Source of the DNA: Methylococcaceae bacterium
GTDB lineage: Bacteria > Pseudomonadota > Gammaproteobacteria > Methylococcales > Methylomonadaceae
Length of the DNA: 40,427 nt
Reading direction: 5' to 3'
Assembly: GCA_014191975.1 (NCBI GenBank)
Contig: BJHG01000013.1
Span: 1-40,427, forward strand
A program made the translations under genes and the position numbers. The first letter of the stretch is position 1. Each line of letters starts with the position of its first letter. This document shows positions 1-7,811 of the stretch, one piece after another. The notes beneath the pieces were generated by a model that did not search any database, was not told the DNA's origin, and saw only the letters and a list, made by a program, of their open reading frames with translations.

Positions 1-43
1 GTGTTATCCACGCCTGTCTTTCCGCTATAGGCTGATTCCAGAC
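1..43 (-). CDS. IS3-family transposase OrfB, first codons only
   Basis: After a -1 shift at the heptamer, the minus strand stays open to position 1 and encodes VWNQPIAERQAWIT, resembling the start of IS3 OrfB integrase-type proteins. Only about 14 residues are visible, so the assignment rests on its position after OrfA and the frameshift signal. Confidence 0.5.
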
Positions 44-318
44 TTTTTTTTAAGCCAATCTAATTCCATATTCAACTGCCCAATTTTGGCATACAGCCGA
101 TCCGGATCGCTCTGTGCATTGACAGGCTTGGGACCCCGTTTACCTTCAAAAAGACTACCCGCATTGTCCATCAATTCCTTTTTCCATTGACTTACCTGGG
201 TCGGATGGACTCCGTTTTCCTGGGCGATCTCATTGATTGTCTTTGTGCCTTTAACCGCTTCCAAGGCAATCTTAGCTTTTTGTGATCCTGTAAAAATCTT
301 CCGCTTGCTTTCACTCAT
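25..318 (-). CDS. IS3-family transposase OrfA
   Basis: A 97-residue protein with the N-terminal helix-turn-helix typical of IS3/IS911 OrfA: a basic start, then ALEAVKGTKTINEIAQENGV and HPTQVSQWKKEL. The C-terminal stretch QLNMELDWLKKK resembles the leucine-zipper end of this family. It probably binds the element's terminal repeats and is fused to the OrfB catalytic domain by ribosomal frameshifting. The stop TAG lies just past the A-rich slippery site. Length fits the family. The catalytic OrfB is almost entirely outside the window, so activity cannot be judged. Confidence 0.9.
   Translation of the reverse strand: MSESKRKIFTGSQKAKIALEAVKGTKTINEIAQENGVHPTQVSQWKKELMDNAGSLFEGKRGPKPVNAQSDPDRLYAKIGQLNMELDWLKKKSGISL
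43..49 (-). other. Programmed -1 frameshift heptamer A_AAA_AAG
   Basis: Read on the minus strand in the OrfA frame, the codons CTT AAA AAA AAG contain the heptamer A_AAA_AAG, the classic -1 slippery site of many IS3-family elements. Slippage moves the ribosome into the frame that continues as VWNQPIAERQAWIT, open to the window edge. Confidence 0.75.
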
Positions 319-385
319 TTGCCACTTCTCTTTTTTCGACAGAGTATAGCTTAAACTATTGTCCGGATTTCAGGGTCCACTATAG

Positions 386-812
386 GTGGCGTTTGAATCT
401 GATGAGATTGTTATTCAAATTGAGTCAATTGATTTACATCAAATTATTACGAACTTAGCGGTAAATGCCTGTGATGCAATGAAGGAAAATGGTGGAATCA
501 TTATACTATTTCTTTAAAAATACTAACAAACTTACAAGCCTGTTGTGTCACGTGCGCCGAAAAAATTGATGGCGAGTTTATTGAATTAAGTGTGATGGAT
601 AATGGAACAGGCATTCCCCCTGAAATTATTGACCAAATGTTCGCTGCTTTCTTCACAACAAAAAACGAGGGAGCAGGTACGTGATAAGGGCTATTTCTGT
701 AAGTGGAATGGTACATCCCTCAGGTTGGCATCTTTCAATAGATTCAAAATTAGATGCGTTAAATCATGGGACGACATTTAAATTATGGTTTCCAATTTCT
801 GCCAAAGCTTAA
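386..812 (+). pseudogene. Decayed histidine-kinase ATPase domain, interrupted by an IS element
   Basis: Plus-strand pieces in different frames spell the catalytic ATPase domain of a sensor histidine kinase. The first frame has an N box, LHQIITNLAVNACDAMKENG, and then hits a stop. A second frame has the G1/F boxes, VMDNGTGIPPEIIDQMF and FFTTKNEGAGT. A third gives GMVHPSGWHLSIDS and ends GTTFKLWFPISAKA with a stop. The pieces are in the normal domain order, so this is one gene that has suffered at least two frameshifts. Its 5' half is missing at the IS boundary near 379. Not functional. Confidence 0.8.
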
Positions 813-884
813 TAATTAAAAGCGTAAATGTAGCAGAGTCGTTAACTGCAAAATGCATGCATCCTAAAAAATTCCATTTTGGTG

Positions 885-1013
885 CGTTTATTTGTACTTT
901 ATGTAGTTAAAGTTCACTATCGCCGTTTAAGTAAAGATTATGAAGTCTTAACCGATTCAAGTACGGCGTTCATACATATTGCGATGATAAACTTGATGCT
1001 CGGACGGCTTTAA
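885..1013 (+). pseudogene. C-terminal remnant of an IS5-type transposase
   Basis: From 915 the plus strand reads [20 protein letters not shown] and continues [12 protein letters not shown], followed by TAA at 1011. This matches the conserved C-terminus of IS5-family DDE transposases (RRLSKDYE, then SEA..IAMI.LMLRRL). Upstream the same frame is open only a short way. No catalytic domain remains. It lies about 120 bp upstream of narK, so an old transposition event shaped that promoter region. Confidence 0.65.
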
Positions 1014-1131
1014 AGCGGATTTCTGACTTTTAAAACACGCACTAAGAATCCAGTAAATTAAGGTATCGCGGTATTTTGGCATATAAGATGCTTATATCAT
1101 ATTAACTTTATTTTTAATCTTAAGGATTTTT

Positions 1132-2613
1132 ATGTCATTGCAAACTTTTAACCTGTTTTCGCTTACCGGAAAAATGCGGATTCTGCACGCTTCGTGGCTC
1201 GCGTTTTTTATAACGTTTGTTGTTTGGTTCAATCACGCGCCGTTGATGATGGCGATTGCGGAATCGCTGCATTTGAGCAAGTCCGAAATTAAAACCATCT
1301 TAATTTTAAACGTCGCGCTGACCATTCCCGCGCGGATTGTGATTGGTATTTTGGTGGATAAATTCGGGCCCAAACGCACTTATTCGACGTTGCTGGCGTT
1401 GGGCAGTATTCCTGCATTTATGTTTGCGTTTGCGAATAATTTTGAGCAATTGGCATTGGCGCGGTTTTTATCGGGTTTTATCGGCGCAGGTTTTGTGATT
1501 GGCATTCGATTAGTCGGCGAATGGTTCCCCGCAAAACAAGTCGGGATTGCCGAAGGGATTTATGGCGGTTGGGGCAATTTTGGTTCAGCCGCTGCCGCTG
1601 GCGTGTTGCCGATATTGGCATTAACATTCGGAGGCGCAGACGGTTGGCGTTATGCGATTGCCGCGACGGCCGTAATGTCGTTGGTTTATTCGGCAATTTT
1701 CTATTTTAGCGTTTCCGATACACCCAAAGGTTCCACCTATTTCAAACCCAAAAAAGCCGGCGCAATGGAAATCACCAGCGTAGGCGATTTGTGGTTTTAT
1801 ATTTTCATGACGATGCCACTTTACGCGACGTTGACGTTGTTAACGTGGAAATTATCGTCCGCACCAACGGGGAATTTATTGTCGATGCCCATCGCAACAG
1901 TGATTTATGTAGGCATTTGGTTGATGTATTTTTACAACGTTTACAAAATTTTCCACGTTAATTCTGAACATTTAAAACAACCGATTGAAGAAATTCACCG
2001 CTACAAATTCAAACAAGTTGCCGTTCTCAATTTAGCGTATTTCATCACGTTTGGTTCGGAATTAGCCGTCGTGTCCATGTTGCCGCTATTTTTCTTCGAT
2101 ACGTTTCATGAATCGCAAGGCGTAACGATGGTTCAAGCGGGATTATTAGCGGGAAGTTTTGCATTTATCAATTTGGTGGCCCGTCCAATGGGCGGTTTGT
2201 TGAGCGATAAATTTGGACGCAAACTGTCGTTGAGTATTTTCGTTTTAGGTTTGGCGTTGGGCTATTTTGGAATGTCGCAAATTGACGCGCAATGGTCATT
2301 ACCCGCAGCGGTTTTATTAACGATGACGTGTTCGTCTTTTGTATCGGCGGGATGTGGCGCGGTGTATGCGATTGTGCCGTTAATCAAACGTCGCATGACG
2401 GGACAAATTGCGGGAATGGTGGGCGCGTATGGCAACGTGGGCGGCGTATTATTCTTAACGATTTTATCTTTTGTGAATTCAAATGTATTTTTCACAACCA
2501 TTGCGTGCGTTGCACTGGTGATTGTGGGTTTCATTCAATTTATCGACGAACCCAAAGGTCACATGGTTGAAGTTCAGGAAGATGGAACGGTTGAAATGAT
2601 TGAGTTGAGTTAG
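1132..2613 (+). CDS. narK: NarK/NasA-type nitrate/nitrite MFS transporter
   Basis: Inner-membrane carrier of the nitrate/nitrite porter family (major facilitator superfamily), 493 residues and strongly hydrophobic along its length. The first nitrate-signature region reads [20 protein letters not shown] followed by [12 protein letters not shown], and a second lies in the C-terminal half ([18 protein letters not shown]). MFS loop motifs are present (VDKFGPKR and SDKFGRK), and an arginine occurs in each expected substrate-binding helix (PARIVIGI and VARPMGG). The ATG at 1132 follows an AAGGA ribosome site at 1122-1126. Its TAG stop overlaps the GTG of the next gene, so the two are probably co-translated. 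Whether it takes up nitrate for assimilation or exchanges nitrate and nitrite for respiration cannot be told from sequence; no nitrate reductase gene is in the window. Confidence 0.93.
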   Translation: MSLQTFNLFSLTGKMRILHASWLAFFITFVVWFNHAPLMMAIAESLHLSKSEIKTILILNVALTIPARIVIGILVDKFGPKRTYSTLLALGSIPAFMFAFANNFEQLALARFLSGFIGAGFVIGIRLVGEWFPAKQVGIAEGIYGGWGNFGSAAAAGVLPILALTFGGADGWRYAIAATAVMSLVYSAIFYFSVSDTPKGSTYFKPKKAGAMEITSVGDLWFYIFMTMPLYATLTLLTWKLSSAPTGNLLSMPIATVIYVGIWLMYFYNVYKIFHVNSEHLKQPIEEIHRYKFKQVAVLNLAYFITFGSELAVVSMLPLFFFDTFHESQGVTMVQAGLLAGSFAFINLVARPMGGLLSDKFGRKLSLSIFVLGLALGYFGMSQIDAQWSLPAAVLLTMTCSSFVSAGCGAVYAIVPLIKRRMTGQIAGMVGAYGNVGGVLFLTILSFVNSNVFFTTIACVALVIVGFIQFIDEPKGHMVEVQEDGTVEMIELS

Positions 2614-4334
2614 TGTTAAAACTAAAAATACTAGTCAGTGTCGCCAGCGACAAAGGCATAAAACCCCGCAACGAAGATTTTGTCGGCACACATTTTCCCG
2701 ACGGTTCGGAATTAACATTAAAAGGCGCAGTCGCCGCGATTGCCGACGGAATGAGCGGCAGCGAAGCGGGTCAACAAGCCAGCCAATGTTGCGTCGTCAG
2801 TTTTTTAGCAGATTATTACAGCACGCCCGATTCGTGGTCAGTGAAACACGCCGCGCAGAAAATTTTATCCGCCACTAATTCGTGGCTTTATAGTCAAGGT
2901 CAAGCGCGTTATCAATCCGCAAAAGGCATGGTCAGCACGTTGAGTTTGATTGTTTTTAAAGCGACCACCGCCCATTTATTTCACATTGGTGATTCTCGAA
3001 TTTACCGTTTACGCGCGGGGAATTTAGAACAATTAACACGCGATCATCGAGTTTGGGTGTCGAGCGATAAAAGTTATTTGAATCGTGCAATGGGAATCGA
3101 CCCGAGTTTGGAAGTCGATTATCAAGCGATTTCGTTAGAATTAGGCGACGTATTTTTGATGACGACCGACGGCGTGCATGATTTTATCGATGAAAAATCG
3201 ATGAAAAAATTGCTGCAAAGTGACCCAGATTTGAACGTTGTGGCACATCGTTTTATTCAAAAAGCCAGCGACAATAACAGCGACGATAATTTAACCTGTC
3301 AAATTCTGTGCGTGACGGAATTGCCCGAAATCAAAGAAGACGCAATTATGCGTTCACAAACGGCATTGCCTTTTCCGCCGCCGTTATCGATTGGCGACAA
3401 ATTAGACGGTTATCAAATCATTGCCGAACTTCATGCAAGCAAACGCACGCAAATTTATCAAGCGGTTGACATCGATTCGGACGAAATGGTGGTGTTAAAA
3501 ACGCCGTCTATTTTGTACGACGACGACACCAATTATATTGAAAATTTTCTGCATGAAGAATGGGCGGGAAAACGTTTGAATCACGCGAACATTTTGAACG
3601 TGTTAACGCCGAATCATGCCAGAACGCGGTTGTATTATGTGACGGAGTTTTTGGACGGAAAAACTTTGCGCGAATGGATTGAAGCGAATCCAAAACCTGA
3701 TATTAAAATCGTCGTCAAAATCATTGAACAATTGGTGAAAGGCTTGCAAGCGTTTCACCGAATGGAAATGTTACACCAAGATTTAAAACCCGAAAACGTG
3801 TTAATTGACGCAAATGGGGGGGTGAAAATTATTGATTTTGGTTCGGTGAAAATTGCTGGCATTGCGGAAATCAGTCCGTTGTATTCCGACGAAGAAGAAA
3901 ATGTGTTGGGAACGTTGAATTATACAGCGCCAGAATCTCACGCAGGACAACGTGGTATAATGAAATCAGATTTATTTTCGTTGGGTGTAATTGCTTATGA
4001 ATTGTTGAATGGCGCGTTGCCGTTTGGTGATACATTGCCCGATAAACCGACGGCAGCACATTTTGCAAAATTGATTTATGTGCCGAGTTCGCAGCATAAC
4101 GAAATGATTCCAAACTGGATGGATGGCGCGATGCGTAAAGCGACTGCAATCAATCCTGCGCTGCGTTATGACACATTATCTGAATTTTTGTACGATTTTA
4201 CGCACCCGAATTCGGCGTTTTTGAAAGCCGAAAAGTTTGTGCCGTTAATCGAACGAAACACGACGTTATTTTGGAAAATAACCGCGTTACTTTTACTTAT
4301 TATGAATCTTATTACTCTGTATCAACTTGTTTGA
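2613..4334 (+). CDS. Fused PP2C phosphatase / Ser-Thr protein kinase with C-terminal membrane anchor
   Basis: A 573-residue two-domain signalling protein. Residues 1-240 are a PP2C phosphatase: the metal ligands appear as RNED (19-22), IADGMSG (43-49), TTDG (184-187) and SDDN (223-226). Residues 265-530 are a Ser/Thr kinase: the lysine is in VVLKTP (K296), the catalytic loop is HQDLKPEN (388-395), then DFG (408-410) and TAPE (438-441). The glycine-rich loop is degenerate (ELHASKRTQIYQA). Residues 551-571 form one hydrophobic helix, so the enzyme is probably anchored with both domains in the cytoplasm. It starts with GTG at 2613, overlapping the narK stop by one base. Kinase/phosphatase fusions next to nitrate transporter genes are known, for example in the Pseudomonas nas region, so regulation of nitrate uptake is a reasonable inference. 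The substrate is unknown. Confidence 0.9.
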   Translation: MLKLKILVSVASDKGIKPRNEDFVGTHFPDGSELTLKGAVAAIADGMSGSEAGQQASQCCVVSFLADYYSTPDSWSVKHAAQKILSATNSWLYSQGQARYQSAKGMVSTLSLIVFKATTAHLFHIGDSRIYRLRAGNLEQLTRDHRVWVSSDKSYLNRAMGIDPSLEVDYQAISLELGDVFLMTTDGVHDFIDEKSMKKLLQSDPDLNVVAHRFIQKASDNNSDDNLTCQILCVTELPEIKEDAIMRSQTALPFPPPLSIGDKLDGYQIIAELHASKRTQIYQAVDIDSDEMVVLKTPSILYDDDTNYIENFLHEEWAGKRLNHANILNVLTPNHARTRLYYVTEFLDGKTLREWIEANPKPDIKIVVKIIEQLVKGLQAFHRMEMLHQDLKPENVLIDANGGVKIIDFGSVKIAGIAEISPLYSDEEENVLGTLNYTAPESHAGQRGIMKSDLFSLGVIAYELLNGALPFGDTLPDKPTAAHFAKLIYVPSSQHNEMIPNWMDGAMRKATAINPALRYDTLSEFLYDFTHPNSAFLKAEKFVPLIERNTTLFWKITALLLLIMNLITLYQLV

Positions 4335-4361
4335 TTTTAAATAATAGTAATATAGAAGCTC

Positions 4362-4390
4362 AAAAAAACGAAAAGCCGTTGTCGTTTTTA
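4362..4390. terminator. Bidirectional terminator between the kinase gene and selO
   Basis: The stem AAAAACGA / TCGTTTTT (4364-4371 and 4382-4389) encloses a 10-base loop, with A-rich and T-rich flanks on either side. It lies between convergent genes and overlaps the selO stop codon, so it can serve both strands. Confidence 0.6.
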
Positions 4391-5932
4391 TGAACTACAC
4401 GACAACATCGAACATCCCACACCATCAGGACGTTTTTCAGCATAATAAGAAAGTTCAGGTTGTTCATCATAGGGTCTACGTAGCACATCTAACAAACTAT
4501 GAATTTCAGTAAAATCACCATTTTCCGCAGTAGAAATAGCTTGTTGAGCCAAATAATTTCTCAACACATATTTTGGATTGACTGCGTTCATGCAAGAGCG
4601 TCTCTCAGTTTCTGAACTCTGTTCCTGCTTTAACTGCGATGCGTAACGACTCAACCAAGTTTGTAAGTGCCGCTGATAAGACTCGTCTAAATACCCATTA
4701 TCGTAATACGCATAAGTTAAATGTGTAGAATCGATTTCCCCAGACATATCCATTTTAGCAAGTTGCCGATAAAAAATAGTCATGTCTGTTTCGGTTGATT
4801 GCAATAAAACAACGAGATCATTCATCAACTTTTCATCAAATCGTTTAAGTCCCAACTTTCCTGCCATCATTTTTTCATAACCACGTTGAAACGTTTTGGT
4901 GTAATGCTGATCTAAAATATCTTGCAAAGATTGTGACGGTTCAATCAGCGGGTAAATAGCATTTGCTAACTGAGCCAAGTTCCAAAATGCCACTCGAGGT
5001 TGATTGCCAAAATGATAACGCTGATGATCTGAATCTGTTGTATTTGGAGTCCAGCGCAAATTAAAATTCTCTAGCCAGCCATAAGGACCGTAATCAATCG
5101 TAAGCCCTGTAATTGACATATTGTCAGTATTCATGACACCGTGAACAAATCCTACACGTTGCCAATGTATTATCAATTCAGCGGTTCGCTGACAGACTTC
5201 GCCAAACCAAGTTAAATAAGTTTCGACACTCGGTTTTCCTAAATGTGGAAAATCTGTTTGAATTGTGTGGTCAAGAAGCTGCTTGAGTAAAGTAATGTTA
5301 TTACGCGCAGCGAGAATTTGAAAATGCCCAAATCTTGTGAACGTTGGAGCGACCCGACAAACCACTGCACCAGGTTCATATTTAGCATTGCCATCATAAA
5401 ACATATCGCGCCAAACCGACTCCCCTGTCAGCATCAAACTTAAAGCACGGGTAGTTGGAACACCCAAATGGTGCATTGCTTCACTGCATAAAAATTCTCG
5501 GACGGAAGAACGTAACACAGCTAAACCGTCGGAATTGCGTGAATAAGGGGTTTTACCTGCCCCCTTGAGCTGTAGCACCCAACGCTCTTTTTTGCTGTTG
5601 ATGGCTTCACCCAAATTGATAGCTCGACCATCCCCTAATTGTCCAGCCCACTGCCCAAACTGATGACCACCATAGCAAGTTGCGTGAGGTTGCATACCTG
5701 GCAAAAGTTGATTACCTGAAAAAACCTGCTCAAATAAGAGAGATTTACAGTGTTTATCATCTAAATCAAGTAATTGCGCGACCTCTGGCGAATAAATAAT
5801 TTGCTGGGGTCGTGGTACTTTTTGTGGTTGAACCATTGAATAGCAAGCGTTAAACACCTGACGACAAGTATTATCCTGGTTTTCATCTTCAGGAAGTGTA
5901 TTAATGAACGTATTATCGAAATGAAATTCCAT
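4388..5932 (-). CDS. selO: Protein adenylyltransferase SelO (YdiU family)
   Basis: SelO is a pseudokinase-fold enzyme that transfers AMP from ATP to Ser, Thr or Tyr side chains of proteins and is linked to oxidative stress. Family hallmarks are GGHQFGQWAGQLGDGRA, the nucleotide-binding stretch KGAGKTPYSRNSDG, the metal-site loop HGVMNTDNMSI followed by IDYGP, and the C-terminal SCSS. The cysteine there occupies the place of the selenocysteine in animal SelO. The ORF track extends to a TTG at 5992, but that adds 20 unusual residues (MIYFRTFNRARRSSYLIILI). The family-like start MEFHFDNTFINTLPED begins at the ATG at 5932, giving about 514 residues. Neither start has a clear ribosome site. It is likely a single-gene unit between two hairpins. 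Confidence 0.93.
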   Translation of the reverse strand: MEFHFDNTFINTLPEDENQDNTCRQVFNACYSMVQPQKVPRPQQIIYSPEVAQLLDLDDKHCKSLLFEQVFSGNQLLPGMQPHATCYGGHQFGQWAGQLGDGRAINLGEAINSKKERWVLQLKGAGKTPYSRNSDGLAVLRSSVREFLCSEAMHHLGVPTTRALSLMLTGESVWRDMFYDGNAKYEPGAVVCRVAPTFTRFGHFQILAARNNITLLKQLLDHTIQTDFPHLGKPSVETYLTWFGEVCQRTAELIIHWQRVGFVHGVMNTDNMSITGLTIDYGPYGWLENFNLRWTPNTTDSDHQRYHFGNQPRVAFWNLAQLANAIYPLIEPSQSLQDILDQHYTKTFQRGYEKMMAGKLGLKRFDEKLMNDLVVLLQSTETDMTIFYRQLAKMDMSGEIDSTHLTYAYYDNGYLDESYQRHLQTWLSRYASQLKQEQSSETERRSCMNAVNPKYVLRNYLAQQAISTAENGDFTEIHSLLDVLRRPYDEQPELSYYAEKRPDGVGCSMLSCSS

Positions 5933-5997
5933 TATTAAAATAATCAGGTAGCTTGAGCGTCGAGCTCTGTTAAAGGTTCTAAAATAAATCAAGTTTC

Positions 5998-6023
5998 AAA
6001 GAGCAAGTAATGATTTGCTCTTT
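5998..6023. terminator. Perfect 9-bp hairpin after the first collagen-like gene
   Basis: AAAGAGCAA and TTGCTCTTT pair perfectly around an 8-base loop, 22 bp downstream of the stop of the collagen-like gene. There is no long T tract on the minus strand, so termination is probable rather than certain. It may also separate selO from the gene upstream. Confidence 0.5.
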
Positions 6024-6045
6024 AATTTTATCCAAAGAAAATTAA

Positions 6046-7524
6046 TTACGGTTTCACAGTAGAATCACCTTTCGGTCCCTTATCACCTTTATCCCCTTTA
6101 ACACCTAGATTGCCTTTTGAACCGGGCTCTCCTTTGGCGCCAGCATCGCCTTTTGGACCAGGATCACCTCTAAAGCCTTGATCACCTTTTGGACCTTGAT
6201 CACCTTTAAAGCCTTGATCACCTTTCACACCTTGATCACCTTTTGGACCTTGATCGCCTTTTGGACCTTGATCACCTTTTACGCTATCGCCTTTAGTACC
6301 TTGCTCACCTATTGGCCCTTGATCACCTTTAGGTCCTGGATCGCCCTTAAATCCTGGATCACCTTTAGGTCCTAAATCACCTTTAAAGCCTTGATCACCT
6401 TGTACGCCTTGATCACCTTTCAAGCCTTGGTCGCCTTTCAAACCTTGATCACCTTTCAAGCCTTGGTCGCCTTTTTGTCCTTTAATACCTTGTGGACCTT
6501 GATCACCTTTCACACCTTGATCACCTTTCACACCTTGAGGTCCTTGTACGCCTTGAAGTCCTTGTTCACCTTTGGAGCCGACATCACCTTTCACACCTTT
6601 GATACCTTGAATACCTTGATCACCTTTATCTCCTTGATCGCCAGTATCCCCTTTTGGTCCAGGGATGCCTTCTATTCCTGATATTCCTTTAATACCTTTA
6701 TCGCCTTTTGGTCCAGGGGGGCCTTCTTTACTTACGACTTTATCAATCCAGCTATAAATACGCTTTTCCAATGATCCATCCGCATGTAAATATAGATGCC
6801 CCTCATTTTCTATCTTAACTTGTTGATAATAAGAGTTTTTCTTTCCTGCGACCTGACGATCACGCGCACTTTCGACTACATTTAGCAGATCCTCTGAACC
6901 ATAAACATCTAGCATAGGCAGCCTAGATTTTGATATGAATGATAGGACTTGTATATTTGGATCCTTTGTTTCTGGAACGGGCAAACTAATGGTAATCAAC
7001 GCATTTACACCCAGTGTTTGTTCCGACAACATATAACTTGCCATCAATCCGCCTAAACCATAACCAATGACAACGATTCTTTCAGATTTTTCTTTTTTAG
7101 CGAATTTAATCGCCTCCAATAATCTCGCTTTAGCTTCAGGAAAAAGCGAATAATAATCTTGAGTGGTTGCGCCTTCTTCACGCAAAGGCATCTGTACCGA
7201 CAATGTTGCCCAATGATGATTAGGAAAAAATGATCGAAGCGGCTTAATCACGGTATCCAAATTTGGATGCCCGCCAATATCATGTAGAAGAATAATTACA
7301 CCATCACGATAACTTTGAGATGTATCCGTATAAAGATTTAAAAACTTTTTTCCACCGGTCTCAAGCCAAACGATATGCCCTAGTTTTAAGGTTTGCTGAA
7401 TATCATTTACGAATACAGTCTCTCGCTTTTCATCACTTGCGAGGCAAGCTAACGCACTACATAAACAAATCGCAAGACTTGCCTGAGTGAATTTTCTCAT
7501 GACTACAAATGAATTATCTTTCAT
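6046..7524 (-). CDS. Secreted alpha/beta-hydrolase-like protein with collagen-like tail (copy 1)
   Basis: 492 residues. A signal peptide covers roughly residues 1-30 (a basic start, then LAICLCSALACLA). Residues 35-265 form an alpha/beta-hydrolase-like domain resembling DUF3530: LLHDIGGHP (79-87), HHWATLSVQMPL, and the elbow VVIGYGLGG (151-159), with a possible acid near 206-212 and a histidine in YLHADG. The nucleophile position of GxSxG holds glycine (GYGLG), so classical serine hydrolysis is doubtful. From residue 268 to the end run about 70 Gly-X-Y triplets rich in GPKGDQ and GxKGDQG, broken once in register at GDSVKGDQ; the protein ends STVKP. It is probably exported and forms a trimeric stalk. 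The start ATG is supported by the parallel start of the tandem copy (MK-D/N-NSFV). It has no recognisable ribosome site. Function unknown. Confidence 0.85.
   Translation of the reverse strand: MKDNSFVVMRKFTQASLAICLCSALACLASDEKRETVFVNDIQQTLKLGHIVWLETGGKKFLNLYTDTSQSYRDGVIILLHDIGGHPNLDTVIKPLRSFFPNHHWATLSVQMPLREEGATTQDYYSLFPEAKARLLEAIKFAKKEKSERIVVIGYGLGGLMASYMLSEQTLGVNALITISLPVPETKDPNIQVLSFISKSRLPMLDVYGSEDLLNVVESARDRQVAGKKNSYYQQVKIENEGHLYLHADGSLEKRIYSWIDKVVSKEGPPGPKGDKGIKGISGIEGIPGPKGDTGDQGDKGDQGIQGIKGVKGDVGSKGEQGLQGVQGPQGVKGDQGVKGDQGPQGIKGQKGDQGLKGDQGLKGDQGLKGDQGVQGDQGFKGDLGPKGDPGFKGDPGPKGDQGPIGEQGTKGDSVKGDQGPKGDQGPKGDQGVKGDQGFKGDQGPKGDQGFRGDPGPKGDAGAKGEPGSKGNLGVKGDKGDKGPKGDSTVKP
6060..6722 (-). 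repeat. Gly-X-Y coding tandem repeats, copy 1
   Basis: Degenerate 9-bp codon-triplet repeats that group into 18- and 27-bp units, such as recurring TTGATCACCTTTCAAGCC and TTGATCACCTTTTGGACC on the plus strand. The near-identity of neighbouring units indicates recent expansion or contraction by slippage or recombination. The repeats are in frame throughout. Confidence 0.85.
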
Positions 7525-7557
7525 GATTTATAATGTTAAGTAACGACAAAATCATTA

Positions 7558-7752
7558 CTACACGTCTCTAACATTGTGCAATTCAATATTAATAAAACAA
7601 ATAGGCATATTTTCTCTTGATTCTGGATAGTTTCCTTTATTTACAATATCACCTTTTAGATTCTTATATTGCTCAATATAAACAGAATACGACTTATCTT
7701 TTTTTAAGAAAAACAAATTGGAACGTCGAATAATCGGAAAAAATATTTTCAT
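7558..7752 (-). CDS. Doubtful small ORF between the collagen-like paralogues
   Basis: A 64-residue open frame (MKIFFPIIRRSNLFFLKKDK...) fills the 287-bp space between the two paralogues. No family is recognised, there is no clear ribosome site, and its 3' end lies inside a stretch similar to the DNA upstream of the second paralogue. Chance openness in AT-rich DNA is at least as likely as a real gene. Confidence 0.15.
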   Translation of the reverse strand: MKIFFPIIRRSNLFFLKKDKSYSVYIEQYKNLKGDIVNKGNYPESRENMPICFINIELHNVRDV

Positions 7753-7811
7753 ACATTTATAAAAGTAAGATTAAGTAATTGAGTTATTATGGTTTTACAA
7801 CGAAATCAATT

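Larger units (their letters stand above)
1..379 (-). mobile_element. IS3-family insertion sequence, 5' part, cut by the window edge
   Basis: On the minus strand an element begins near 379 with TGGACCCTGAAATCCGGACA, a plausible terminal inverted repeat with the TG end usual for IS3-family elements. It continues through OrfA into the start of OrfB and runs off the left edge. The other end is not visible, so target-site duplication cannot be tested. Just outside the end (from about 386) lies a broken histidine-kinase gene, which suggests the element landed in or next to that gene. Confidence 0.75.

Noticed and set aside
501-716. Minus-strand 71-residue ORF
   Set aside because: It lies antisense to the histidine-kinase pseudogene and has no recognisable protein features.
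1014-1131. Possible FNR or NarL site in front of narK
   Set aside because: No convincing TTGAT-N4-ATCAA or paired heptamer was seen, so no regulator site is claimed.
5933-5992. N-terminal extension of SelO from a TTG start
   Set aside because: The extra 20 residues are unlike SelO, and an ATG giving the family-like start lies at 5932.
6178-6681. Plus-strand ORFs encoding repetitive MITFWTLITF-type hydrophobic proteins (also at 8001-8575)
   Set aside because: They are antisense shadows of the Gly-X-Y repeats; the apparent hydrophobic repeats come only from reading the complement of GGTGAT/AAAGGT codons.
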